From positions 62,001-126,000 of the forward strand of contig NQMI01000104.1 in the NCBI GenBank assembly GCA_002270565.1: a DNA stretch of 64,000 bases, read 5' to 3'. Below the pieces are notes generated by a model. That model was not told the origin of the DNA, did not search any database, and worked only from the letters and a program-made list of their open reading frames with translations. Shown here in pieces: positions 54,491 to 64,000 of the stretch. The translations under genes were made by a program, and so were the position numbers. Each line of letters begins with the position of its first letter. Position 1 is the stretch's first letter. Origin of the DNA: Stenocarpella maydis. Lineage: Eukaryota > Ascomycota > Sordariomycetes > Diaporthales > Diaporthaceae.

Positions 54491-56746
54491 ATGTCTAGCT
54501 ACGACTATGACACGGACGCGTCCATGTGGCCGTTCTTTGCCTTTACGGTCACGGCGATCACGACAGTCCCAGCCACATACTTCCTCCTCAAAGGGTCTAT
54601 GAACGATCCCTCGAAACTGTTCCCCCGGGTTCAGACCGACTACAAGCCCAAACATGCGGACCTCGTCGCCTCACAACGGTCCAAGTACAGGAAACAAAAC
54701 AGGCGGGTAGGCCTGACGTTATTCGTCCTCATCGGCTGGGCCATCATGGCCTACACCTTGTATCTCATCCACTATGTCGAGACGCCTGCAGTGCAGAGAG
54801 TGTGGAACCCATACGACATCCTGGGAATCTCCGAGGTGAGACTTCAGTCCACCGCCATGCGTCCCCCCTCCCAGTCTGTCATGACGGCTAACAAGGTCTA
54901 CCTGCAGTCCGCTACCGAGAAAGCCATCAAGTCCCACTACAGGAAGTTGTCCCTGAAGTTCCACCCCGACAAGATCAAGCCCGACCCCGCCAAGAATGAG
55001 ACAATCGAGTCGCTGAACAATCATTATGTCGAGATCTCCAAGGCATACCAGGCGTTGACCGACGAGGAAGTGCGCAACAACTACATCCAGTATGGACACC
55101 CGGACGGGAGGCAGAGCATGAGCATCGGCATCGCCCTGCCTAAGCTGATGGTTTCGGACGGCAACGGCAAGTACGTGGTACTGGTCTACTTCCTACTCTT
55201 TGGCGTCATGCTTCCGTACTACGTGGGATCCTGGTGGTACGGTACTCAGCGGCTGTCCAAGGAGGGCATTCTCATGGAGAGCGCCAACAGCCTTTTCAAG
55301 GAGTACAAGAACGATGTCGATGTCGGTGGCGTCGTCACTGCGCTGAGCACCGGCAAGGAATTTGCTGCCGTTCTTAAGGGAGACAAGGCGGACGCCGGGC
55401 TCTCCAAGATCGAGTCGCGCATCCTGGCCCCAGGCGAAGGACAGTTCACTGCAGCCGGTCTCTCGCCAAAGGAAAGAGAGGCACTTGAGGACCTCGAGAA
55501 CGGAGTCAGGAGGAAGACGCTGGCACTCTTGTGGGCCTACCTGGGCCGTATCGAACTCGATGACCCAACCCTGGAGAAGCAAAAGTTCGAGGTTGCACCC
55601 ATCGCCGAGTCGCTGGTCAAGTCTTTCACGGCGATCGCAATCGCTTTCGGCTTCACCGCCCCGATTCTTGCCTCCTTCCACGCCAGCCAACGGCTTATCC
55701 AAGCCCTGTCGCCGGTCGCCTCCCCTCTCCTACAACTCCCTCACTTCACACCTACTATCGCCAAGGCCGTGGATGGTGACTCCAAGGTGCCCACCACCCT
55801 GCAGAAGTTCATGGACCAATCTGACTCCAAGAGACGAGAACTCGCCGTCGGAAAGGGACTTCTCACCGAAGAGCAGTATCAGGCTGCAGTCAGTGTCGCC
55901 AAGCAACTTCCATACCTGCGGGTCGCCAAGGCGTTTTTCAAGGTTACCGGCGAGCGCTTCATCATTCCTTCCTCCCTTGTCACCCTTGTTGTAAAGGGCC
56001 GAATCATCCCTCCTGGCTCCGAGAACGTCCCTGAGGTTAACGAGCTCGACCTCATCGACGTGGACCCAGCGGAAGATGACTTGGATGCGATTCTCGGCAA
56101 GAAGAAGAAGACTGTCAAAGGTGCAGACGGAAAGCCAGCGCCCGTGGCAGGTGACGACAAACCTATCCTGCCATCACTGGCATTCTCGCCATACTTTGGT
56201 CGCGAGCACTCTCCTCGTTGGCACGTGTTCCTGTCGGACTCGAAACAAGGCAAGATGGCCGTGCCCCCCTTCACCTTCACCCAGTTCGACGCCCCCATAT
56301 TTGAGGAGGACGGAAAGACGCCCACTTTCAACATGGTCACGCTCAAGGCGCAGTTTGCGGCACCACCACAGGCGGGCCACTACACCTTTGTCATGCACGT
56401 GGCCTGTGACAGCTACGTGGGCTTCGACACCAAGATGGAGGTGACTCTTGTTGTGGAGGAGGCGAGCAAGGCCGCGGCAATGGCGGCCGAGGACGAGATT
56501 AGCGAACCAGACGAGGGTAAGCCTTTCCCACACTGATCAGAGCACAATGAGGACCCGAAGGTTTAGCAACTAACAATGCACACAGATTCCATCGCCGGCA
56601 TAATGAACGCAGCCAAGGGCGGTGCACCACCACCGCCAAAGAAGAAGCCCGCCGAGGACGAGTCCGAGGATGAAAGCGGTACTGAAGAGGAGGAGGAAGA
56701 CACGAGTGCGACTAATACAGACACGGAGCCAGAGGACGAAAAGTGA
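54491..56746 (+). CDS. SEC63: ER translocation protein Sec63
   Basis: Exons 54491-54835, 54908-56516 and 56586-56746 encode 704 residues. The first intron is 72 bases and stop-free, so the unspliced frame stays open. Splicing restores ILGISE|SATEKAIKSHY, the normal start of the J domain. Transmembrane segments lie at about 12-33, 73-93 and 200-220. The J domain (about 108-175) is lumenal and has FHPDKIKPDP. Two Sec63/Brl regions follow (LLTEEQYQAAV, LPYLRVAKAFFKVTGERF and PFTFTQFDAPIF). The C-terminus is strongly acidic (EDESEDESGTEEEEE), as needed to bind Sec62. Sec63 recruits lumenal Hsp70 (Kar2/BiP) to the Sec61 channel for post-translational import. Confidence 0.94.
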
Positions 56747-57390
56747 GCGTGCGCGGCATTAGAGAGTTTTAAACAGCACACAAGAGGGGTTCCGCATCGG
56801 TCTAGCCTCAAGGCACTGTGCGCCCCAGGTTCTCTTCCCAGGCAGACCATCCTAGGTAGCTGAATTGTATATCCCTTCCACTGGTCTCACAGCGCGAGAG
56901 AAGATGCCAGCGTCTATATAGTGATCGAACAGGGAGCAGTTTTGCACACGGCGTTTGAGGATTGGGCAACTGGTTTTATTGCTTAGTTAGTAGTCTGCTG
57001 AATCAGAGAAGCCCGGTGTATATACACTCGGTGCATCCTAACAGGGTCTATATACTCTCATCTTTCCTCCCTTTGTAACGCACTACGCATACGCCGCCTA
57101 CAACATCTCAAATATGCATTCGCTGTCCTCCGCACTCGAGTTGCCCTGTCCGCCTGGCTGAAGAGGTCCCCGTCCCCTGGCGGCCAAGTATAAGCAGGAA
57201 TCCATCTAGATGCAATACGAGTATATCTGGGGTTGCGTTCTCCCTCAAGTCAGACTCGGGTGGTTTTTAACAAGAGCTGGAGCTAGATGTAGAAAACACG
57301 CAATTGTAGTTATGTACTCTCGTGGCCAAGTATATACAAATAGAAACCAAATGGAGAGACCTCGGCATCTTGCCTCAGGCCCGGCCAGTC
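56747..57390. other. Convergent 3' region
   Basis: Between the ends of SEC63 (+) and cellobiose dehydrogenase (-). Nothing recognised. Confidence 0.6.
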
Positions 57391-60053
57391 TCAAAGGCAC
57401 TGCGAGTAATAGGCATTCTGGGCCTGGCAGGTGTAAGGCGCCGCGCAGGTGAAGCTGCCCGTCCACTGCTGCCCGCCGCACTGGGCGTACCTGGGCTGGG
57501 CCTTGTTGGCGGGGAGGGCGATGATCCTCTCCGAGGCCCTCTCGGCCGCGGTGACGATGTACGCGGACGGGTTGGTGGTGACGTGGCCCGGGAAGATGCT
57601 GGCGTCCACGACGAAGAGGTTGTCGGTGCCGTAGACCTTTGTGTTGAGGTCGACGACGGCGGACCCGCCGCTGCGGCCGTCGTCGGTGCCCAGCTTGGCG
57701 CTGCCGATCCAGTGGTTGGAGCGGCGGTTGCTGTACGACACGACCATGTTGTTGACGAAGTCGTCGACGGTGGTGTTGGCGTCCGGGTACGTCCACGTCA
57801 GGTTGGCCACGGACCTGAGCGAGGCCTGCAGGTTCTTGATGCCCTGGATCACGGCGGCGACGTCGTTCTTGTCGTGGAGGTAGGGCAGCGTCGACACCAC
57901 CATGCTCAGCCCCGAGGTGATTGTCGTCCTGCCGCGGGACGTCGCGCCGCGGCCGAGGTACTGGGACATGGTCATGGCCTTGCCGTTGGGCGTCCCCGCG
58001 CTGCCCTCGACGCGCGCCGTCCACTGCAGCTGCCGCGTGATGCCGTCGGCGCCGACGATCTCGTCCCAGAACATGGGGCCGATGTTGGGGGCCGCCTGCG
58101 CCAGGATGCCGGAGCGCTTGCCGAGGTACTTGTCCTTGTCGGTCGCGATGGGCGTGTCGAACGCCTCGTAGAAGTCGTAGAAGGTCACGTTCGGGTGCTC
58201 GATGACGGTGTCGGTGTTGGTGTGGTCCTCGAGGTTGTAGCCGACGGGGAGGTTGATCCACGACTGGTTGCCGATCATGGTTGGCCCGTCGGCCGACTTG
58301 GCCACCACGGCGAGCTGGTCGGCCGGGCCGATGCCGCTGCGCATGAGCAGCTTGGCCGAGCCGAAGGTGCCCGCGGAGAGGACGACACGGCCCGTGATGC
58401 TCGTGACGTTGACGACCCCCGAGTAGCCGCCGCTGAGGAAGGGCTCGACCTCGATGCCGGTGATGTGGCCGCCTGAGCGGATCACACGCTTGACTGATGT
58501 GCCCGTCCAGAGCTTGAAGTTGTTCCTGGCATTGGCCGTCACCAGGTATGTCGCCATTGGGCCGCCTCGCTCGCCATTGCTGAACATGAAAGGCGTGTGC
58601 GAGTAGGTGCGGTTCTTCTGGCTGGGCACGTTGTTCGCCGTCACAGATGTCCATCCGGCCGTCGCCAGCCCGCTGGAGATCACATCGAAGCCCTGCTGGA
58701 GATATAGCTGCCCGTCCATTGAAGGGTGGTCTGTCCCCGGGATCCTGGAGAAGACGCGGCTGGTCGCGGCAGTCATGTCGGATGACTTCCAGCCACTGGG
58801 GAAGTTGTAGTCCCAGTCGATGGGATTAGGTTTCCACCAGAGACCAGCGTTGATGGCAGTGCCGCCACCAAGGACGCAGCCAGCCATCTGGTCCGTGTCC
58901 GAGCAAGCAATGCCCGCAGAGTCCACCCAGATCTCGTTGCAGAGCCCGGGGACGTCGAAGCGCGTCAGGTTGGTGCTGCTGAGCCAATCCGGCTTCATCG
59001 TGCCACCCCACCGGCCTGAAGACGGCGGCCCCTTCTCGATGAGAAGCACGCTCTTGCCGGACTCGCTGAGCTTGTCCGCGATGGGGATACCGCCTGCTCC
59101 GGCGCCGACGACGATGTAGTCGTATGTGGCAGTTGGGACTGGGACGCCAGGAACGCTGGTCGCCGTCGGCACGCTTGTGGTTGTCGTGGTAGCGGTAGCA
59201 CCCCCACAGCTGCCGGTGACGGTCTTGGTGGCAAGGGCAGCCCACGAGGCGTATGACGGGTTGGCAGCGTTATCGTCCAAGGTGGCGGGGAAGAGACTCT
59301 GCCCATTGTCGTGCTGCGCGAGTGTAATCTCATTGGGACAGGTCGGGTTGCCGGGAGCCGGGTTGGCCTGGGCCCATCCGAGAAGCCAGAACTTGGAGCT
59401 TGTAGAAACGCTGCCAGTCGCACCGCCCTGGTCCCATGCCAGACAGCCCTGGCAGCGGAATATCAAGCTGTAGTGCGTAGCGTTGATGGTGGAAGATATC
59501 TGCGTCAGCGTGGCGTTTCCGGTGTAGACATCAGGCATCACGTAACCTGTCGCATAACGGAACGAGGTCAGGATCTGGCCGTTGTTCGGCCACAGGGTGA
59601 GCAGCAGCGAGTTCGTCATTGAGCCTCCAAAGGACATGCCACACCACCCTTGGGTGGCTGGGTTTGGAGAGGCACATTGCTGGGGACAAGGCGCGTTAGT
59701 GCGGGAGGCTCAGTGTACCCTGCATGTGGTTGGTCTCTTTGGTGTGAGGTGTACGCACTATGTAACCGATGAACTCGGTGGCATCCTTCGTGAGGGCGTC
59801 CGACGGGAGGGCAGCACCAAAGGTCCATGTGCCGTTCGTAGACGCCTGAGGGACGGTCCACGTATCGAATATGATACCCGTCGCCGGGTCCTTGTACACG
59901 ACCGGCGTCGCCGACTGTGCCCATGCCGTCTGAAGGACTGTCTGCAGTCAGTACATGGCCCGAGGCTTATCCTCCACGGCAGGTGCAGGACGGTCATCAC
60001 TTACAGGGCGATGCGGCAAGGGCCAAGAGGGAAAGACGACTGAAGATGCCCAT
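57391..60053 (-). CDS. CDH: Cellobiose dehydrogenase with C-terminal CBM1
   Basis: Exons 60053-60005, 59937-59759 and 59679-57391 encode 838 residues. The signal peptide is [23 protein letters not shown]. The cytochrome b-type domain (about 24-235) has both haem ligands by homology: Met97 in FGGSMTNS and His199 in LAQHDNG. The conserved FRCQGCLAW is also present. A Thr/Pro linker leads to the GMC flavin domain (about 260-790), with the FAD motif [10 protein letters not shown], catalytic His in [11 protein letters not shown] and Asn in TTNPSAYIV. The last 36 residues are a fungal cellulose-binding module ([25 protein letters not shown]). The secreted enzyme oxidises cellobiose and passes electrons through the haem to lytic polysaccharide monooxygenases. 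All key residues are intact. No monooxygenase gene lies nearby. Confidence 0.95.
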
Positions 60054-61602
60054 GGTGCACGTAAATGCAAGAGTCAGACGCCAGGTCCTCTTGACAAGAC
60101 CTCCACGGGCTGATGAGAGGCCTTCTGTCCCATACCTTGGTCGCTTGTTGCCGGCATGGGGGTTTTAATATGAATTGCCCTGCCCTGATAAGCACCCCTC
60201 GACGCATGGCCCCTGGGCCATTTCAAGGAGCATACCAACATGGTAGCCACCCTGAAGGCGCATCTCTTTGGCCTCGTCCGATGTGTACGGATGAACCGGC
60301 TGGGGTCTCTGCCACGACAATGAGACATAGAATTTGCCCGGCGGGCTGGACCTACGGATGCCCCAGTCCGCATCTCAATTTGTGCGCGCAATCAATTTGA
60401 AATGCAACGCATGACAGGCAACCATACGGCGCTAGGGGAGCAAGGGCGAGGAAATAAATTAACTCCCACCGAGGCAGCAAGCCATCCCAGCCGGCTGCCG
60501 AGGCCTGGGGCTCCCTCGTTCCGTGGTTCGGTTCTGTGGTTCTCTGCTCCCGATGCTGAGACGGCTGCCACGGCCGAGGGCAGGCGAGGCGTCGGTGTAA
60601 GTGGGCGGCCCAGGCGCGTTGAGGCGCGGATTTCCCAATGTGGGCGCTTGGGAGACGGCCCTTGATCCGTCGTACAGACCCAGAAGCTGTGACGAGCGAG
60701 TGATGGGCCGGCTGGGTGTGGGGGGGGGGACCTGAGCCGCTGGTTCGTGGGCGTCGGAAGGGACCAGTCCAGGGATGTATATGCGTGGGGTTGTTGACAA
60801 TCTGGGCTCAGACGCAGGTACTATGCCATGCGCGCAGCGGAGGTATAGGTAGAGTGCAGATAGATACGGTACAGTGTGGCGGCCAGACCATGGCCACGGC
60901 AGGGGATGCATGCTTGGCCAGCCGGCTGAAGTCTTGGGCCGCCGAGACCGCGCCAGTTGCCCCCTTCATCACCTTCTTTTGTCGCGGACATAGGGTCCGC
61001 GATATTACCGAACCTGGTAAGGGGGCCCGGCTGGCCGTCCCAACCTTCAGCGTTGTACTTTGACGATTCAGGAACTGTCATGTGCCTGTGCGTGCTTCTG
61101 GTCGAATCACCTTGTTCCCATTTCGCATCGCCCGGGGGGCTGCTCGAAGGTGAGATGGCCGCTGGCTTGAGAAGGCCAAGGGCGGGCACCCGGGTCGACT
61201 ACTCCTGTGTTCCTGTGTAGCTCAAGAGCAAAACCTCGGCACTCGGTCAGGTCGTACACTGCTCCGTACTGCGTACTCCGTACTCAGTACTGGTCCTCAG
61301 TGTTGGTGTCAGCCCGGGCCGTCATCCCGGACGGAGACCCACACCCCGGAAACTCCTCCCACCGGCAACCACCGTGCGGACATTTTACCTGACTGGGGAG
61401 CACCGGGCCCAACGCATCAGTTGAAGCCTACCCGGCGACCATCGACCACCCGCACTATCAGGTCTCCAAGCAAGGTAACGAGCGCCATGGCAGGTTGCCC
61501 CCACAGGTGGGCCCTCACACGGAGGGCATCCCAACTTACATCCCACGCTCAGCAACAAAAAGCCAACAAAAAAAAACCACAACCACACAATATGCAGTAT
61601 CT
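60054..61602. other. Intergenic region upstream of cellobiose dehydrogenase
   Basis: 1.5 kb between the divergent CDH promoter and the tRNA. It includes a G10 run (about 60719) and TACTGCGTACTCCGTACTCAGTACT-like short direct repeats at about 61265-61292. No supported gene. Confidence 0.55.
61568..61576 (-). terminator. RNA polymerase III terminator of tRNA-Arg
   Basis: Nine T on the minus strand, about 26 bases past the tRNA 3' end. The length is ample for Pol III termination. Confidence 0.8.
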
Positions 61603-61689
61603 CGACCGCGGAATGGATCGAACACTCAATCTTCAGAGAAAGTTGGTTACAACCGAAATCTGACGCCTTAGCCATTAGGCCACGCGGCC
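61603..61689 (-). tRNA. trnR(TCG): tRNA-Arg (anticodon TCG) with 14-base intron
   Basis: Minus strand, 87 bases. The acceptor stem GGCCGCG pairs with CGCGGTC (one G-U) and is followed by discriminator G. The D arm is GCCTAATGGCTAAGGC. The anticodon stem TCAGA/TCTGA encloses TTTCGG, then a 14-base intron (TTGTAACCAACTTT), then C. This puts anticodon TCG at positions 34-36 and the intron after base 37, the canonical eukaryotic site. The T arm is GAGTG-TTCGATC-CATTC. After intron removal the tRNA is 73 bases. It should read CGA. Confidence 0.9.
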
Positions 61690-62301
61690 GGACGTTAAAA
61701 CGGTTATAAAAGCACATCATCTTGACTCGTGCAAACTGACGAGTAGTCCTCTACCATCTTCACCTAAAAGCAGCCATCACTCGTAGTCATGAGCATGAAT
61801 GCAGGTGTAAAGGTAGACGAGACGTTATTGTATAAGAACTCTCGTCAGAGTGGCTGTATGGATCATGTCTCGTAGTTACCCGAGTTCAAACACGTCACAC
61901 GATATTTAGCCATGTAAACAAATTTCAGGCCGACCCAAGTTCGCGAGGCTTGCATAGTACATTAGTCGAGTGCCCATCCAAGTTTTCGTTTAAAAGTTGT
62001 CATTAGTATACATCAAGGGCCCAGTAAGCATCCCACCAGTATATGAAAGACAGATACTTGTTATATCGTTTTATCCCGTGAAGCCGTCGACTAGTATAAA
62101 TGCACGTGTGGAATTTATGATTACATGTTGTCACAGAAAAGTAGCAACGCCGCGCCGGTCCGCTATGCACATTGAGCTTGACGCTGTCCATCTCGAACCA
62201 GGGTTGCCCGTAGTCAATCCCTCTACAGATACCGCTCACAACTCCCCCCCCCCCCCCCAAAAAAAAGAGTCACATCCGATTTCCCGAGTCTAATCTACAG
62301 C
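61690..62301. other. Intergenic region with a poly(C)-poly(A) tract
   Basis: Upstream of the tRNA and 3' of the STE14-like gene. C15 then A8 at 62244-62266. Otherwise unassigned, rather AT-rich sequence. Confidence 0.55.
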
Positions 62302-63327
62302 CTAGGGCACGAAGGGGATCTTGGTCCCCGTCTTCCTCCTGTAGTCCACATACTCGTCCCCAAAGAACTTGACCAGGAAGACCTCCTCGTGCCTGATGCG
62401 CGAGGAGAAGAAGCGCCACAGCACGGCGGCGTAGGCGAAGAAGCACAGGACGTTGCCCATGGCCAGCTGGGTGCCCAACCCCCACCAGAAGAAGCCGAAG
62501 TAGCTGGGGTGGCGGAGGGTGCCGTAGATTCCGGTGGTGATGAGGATGTGCTCGCGCCTCTGGGTCTGCTGGACGATGTGGTTGAAGCTGGGGCCGGCCT
62601 GGGCCATGGCGGCGCTGCGGACGACCTGGCCGACGACGACGAGGGAGATGCCCAGGAGCATGAGGACGGGCCCGGTGCCGAGGGGGGCCCAGGAGCGCGA
62701 GGGGAAGAAGACGCTGGTGACGAGGCACTCGACCGAGGCGGCCGAGTGGGCGATGGCGTAGGCGGGCCAGTTTGCGGTCAGCAGGAAGGAGGAGACGTCG
62801 GCCTCGCGGGTGTTGTAGGCGGCGGTGGTCCAGAACTCGAGGAAGTGGAAGGCCGACAGCGACGCCAGGAAGAAGGGCAGGCGCCACAGCGGGCTGGAGG
62901 TGAAGGCGAGGACGAGGGCGGTGGCGACGAGGCCGGCGGCCAGGGCGGCGCCGAGGCAGAAGGAGCGCAGGGCGATGCCGGCCAGGCTCTTGGGCTGGCC
63001 CGGGAAGTAGGGCTTGTCCGGGCTGTAGGCCTCGAAGTGCGACTGCGAGGTCGGGCTGAGGATGGGCAGCGTGTCAGCGTCGGGCGGCAGGGCTAGGGTC
63101 GGCGGGCTGGACGAGCACGAGGCCTGCGTGTCGATCAGGGCCATGTGCGCCAGCGACCGGCGCCTGGAGCGGCTGGCGCTGTCCCTGGCCGGGGAGCGGG
63201 GAGAGGACTGCTTCTCGCCGCCGTGCTCGTGGGGCCTGTGGTTCCGTCTTGGCGGGGGGGACAGGGAGATGGAGATGGAGGAGGAGGAGGGGGGGGTGTG
63301 TGCGGACGTGGACGTGGCGTAGGTCAT
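62302..63327 (-). CDS. STE14: Protein-S-isoprenylcysteine O-methyltransferase
   Basis: Single exon, 341 residues from ATG 63327 (MTYATSTSAHTPP). The same frame is open to an ATG at 63450, but the extra 41 residues include a Leu-Val run made by a hexanucleotide repeat, so I prefer 63327. The first 105 residues are Ser/Pro/Arg-rich and probably cytosolic and disordered. Several hydrophobic segments follow (about 120-145, 150-170, 185-205, 220-240 and 280-300). The family signature is at the C-terminus: TGIYGTLRHPSYFGFFWW and EEVFLVKFFGDEYVDY. The ER enzyme methylates the C-terminal prenylcysteine of CaaX proteins such as Ras, Rho and mating pheromone. The family is usually 200-290 residues, so the N-terminal extension is notable. 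Confidence 0.92.
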   Translation of the reverse strand: MTYATSTSAHTPPSSSSISISLSPPPRRNHRPHEHGGEKQSSPRSPARDSASRSRRRSLAHMALIDTQASCSSSPPTLALPPDADTLPILSPTSQSHFEAYSPDKPYFPGQPKSLAGIALRSFCLGAALAAGLVATALVLAFTSSPLWRLPFFLASLSAFHFLEFWTTAAYNTREADVSSFLLTANWPAYAIAHSAASVECLVTSVFFPSRSWAPLGTGPVLMLLGISLVVVGQVVRSAAMAQAGPSFNHIVQQTQRREHILITTGIYGTLRHPSYFGFFWWGLGTQLAMGNVLCFFAYAAVLWRFFSSRIRHEEVFLVKFFGDEYVDYRRKTGTKIPFVP

Positions 63328-63408
63328 GGCTGGAGATGATGGGCGGGCAAGCACTGGGGCCAGGTGGCAGCCAGGGGCGCATGTGAATGCTCGCGCGAGT
63401 CCCACGAG

Positions 63409-63441
<33 letters not shown>

Positions 63442-64000
63442 AGGGCGCAAAGGGAGCGCATATGAGAGACACGAGTGTCATACCTTTGTCTCCCTCTGGG
63501 GTCAGGGGCAGCCATGACCTCAAGGACTCGAGCGCTCTGTGCGGTTGCTAGATGGGTGTTGGGCACAAGAGGAGGGCAGGCCAAACGGCAGTGTCGTCCA
63601 GCCACGGCGGGTTTTACTAACACTCGGCAGCCCGACACAATCCGGCATGTCAAAGCTGGCAGGGTATTGTTTGTTGTCTGTCCGCCGTGCTTGATGCGCA
63701 CGGAAACAATCTGGCCGCAACCGGTACCGACACGCTTGATTGCCGTGCACTAGTTACTTGAGTATGTACGGTTACGGTGGGTCTTCGGCAGCGGGCCGGC
63801 GGGCAGGGATGTCTGCCGTGGCAGGGAGCGGGGGACCTCGCTGCCGTGCCATGTCGGCTGCTTCGGAACACCTCGTGCTTGAGTACGGCGACGACGCATT
63901 TACATGGCAGAAACACGATTTCCGGTGCGAGCCAGCTCACGATTTATCCCCGAGCTACTCTCACTTCCTACTCCTCCACCCTGGAGTATGGCAGCCCCCA
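63328..64000. other. Promoter region of the STE14-like gene, end of window
   Basis: Holds a GAGGAC hexanucleotide run (63406-63442) and otherwise unassigned sequence. No further gene can be supported before the window ends. Confidence 0.55.
63406..63442 (+). repeat. GAGGAC hexanucleotide repeat
   Basis: About six tandem GAGGAC units just upstream of the preferred STE14 start. On the minus strand, in the STE14 frame, they would encode alternating Leu and Val. Confidence 0.95.

Noticed and set aside
57322..58476. 384-codon plus-strand ORF and 469-codon minus-strand ORF over cellobiose dehydrogenase
   Set aside because: Alternative frames of the GC-rich flavin-domain exon, of Arg/Gly/Val composition with no domain.

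Overview
This window comes from a filamentous ascomycete (Pezizomycotina, most likely a Sordariomycete). The genes have one to three short introns with GT..AG ends (about 48-110 bases). Ser/Pro/Thr-rich proteins are common, intergenic DNA is long, and there are families typical of these fungi: a cellobiose dehydrogenase with a CBM1, a DUF4045-gelsolin protein and an Afi1/SPA protein. Two AT-rich blocks carry the C:G to T:A decay expected of repeat-induced point mutation (RIP). Introns, exons and starts below were deduced by eye from splice signals and reading-frame continuity.

Layout. Bases 1-10309 are a gene-free repeat island. A long LTR-like inverted repeat (1-392 and 9158-9740) flanks two RIP-ruined Ty3/gypsy chromoviruses in opposite, tail-to-tail orientation, and a broken Tc1/mariner copy lies outside the right arm. 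From 10982 the sequence is genic: a secreted cupredoxin (-), an unrecognised basic Ser/Pro-rich protein (+), a LIM-type protein interrupted by an in-frame TAG (+), Mediator subunit Med10 (+), a 1614-residue DUF4045-gelsolin protein (-), the small GTPase Arl2 (-) and a GNAT-family protein (+). A second decayed transposon, of the pogo/Fot1 type with intact GC-rich terminal repeats and TA target duplications, occupies 32016-33866. Then come an LCHN/DENN-like protein (-), an Slc1-type acyltransferase (+), an eight-cysteine small secreted protein (+), S-formylglutathione hydrolase (+), an Afi1/SPA polarity protein (-), a myosin-regulatory-light-chain-like EF-hand protein (+), a TPR-DnaJ co-chaperone (+), Sec63 (+), cellobiose dehydrogenase (-), an intron-containing tRNA-Arg(TCG) (-) and a Ste14-type methyltransferase (-).

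How the genes relate. There is no operon-like or biosynthetic cluster. Most genes are single-copy housekeeping functions: transcription, phospholipid synthesis, ER translocation and folding, polarity and trafficking, CaaX processing and formaldehyde detoxification. Three products look secreted (cupredoxin, eight-Cys protein, cellobiose dehydrogenase) and fit a plant-associated or lignocellulose-degrading lifestyle. I found no convincing new multi-gene system. The best leads are the asymmetrically mutated inverted repeat around the island, the TAG inside the LIM domain, the Gln at the expected axial copper-ligand position of the cupredoxin, a possible mitochondrial leader on S-formylglutathione hydrolase, and the small secreted eight-Cys protein.
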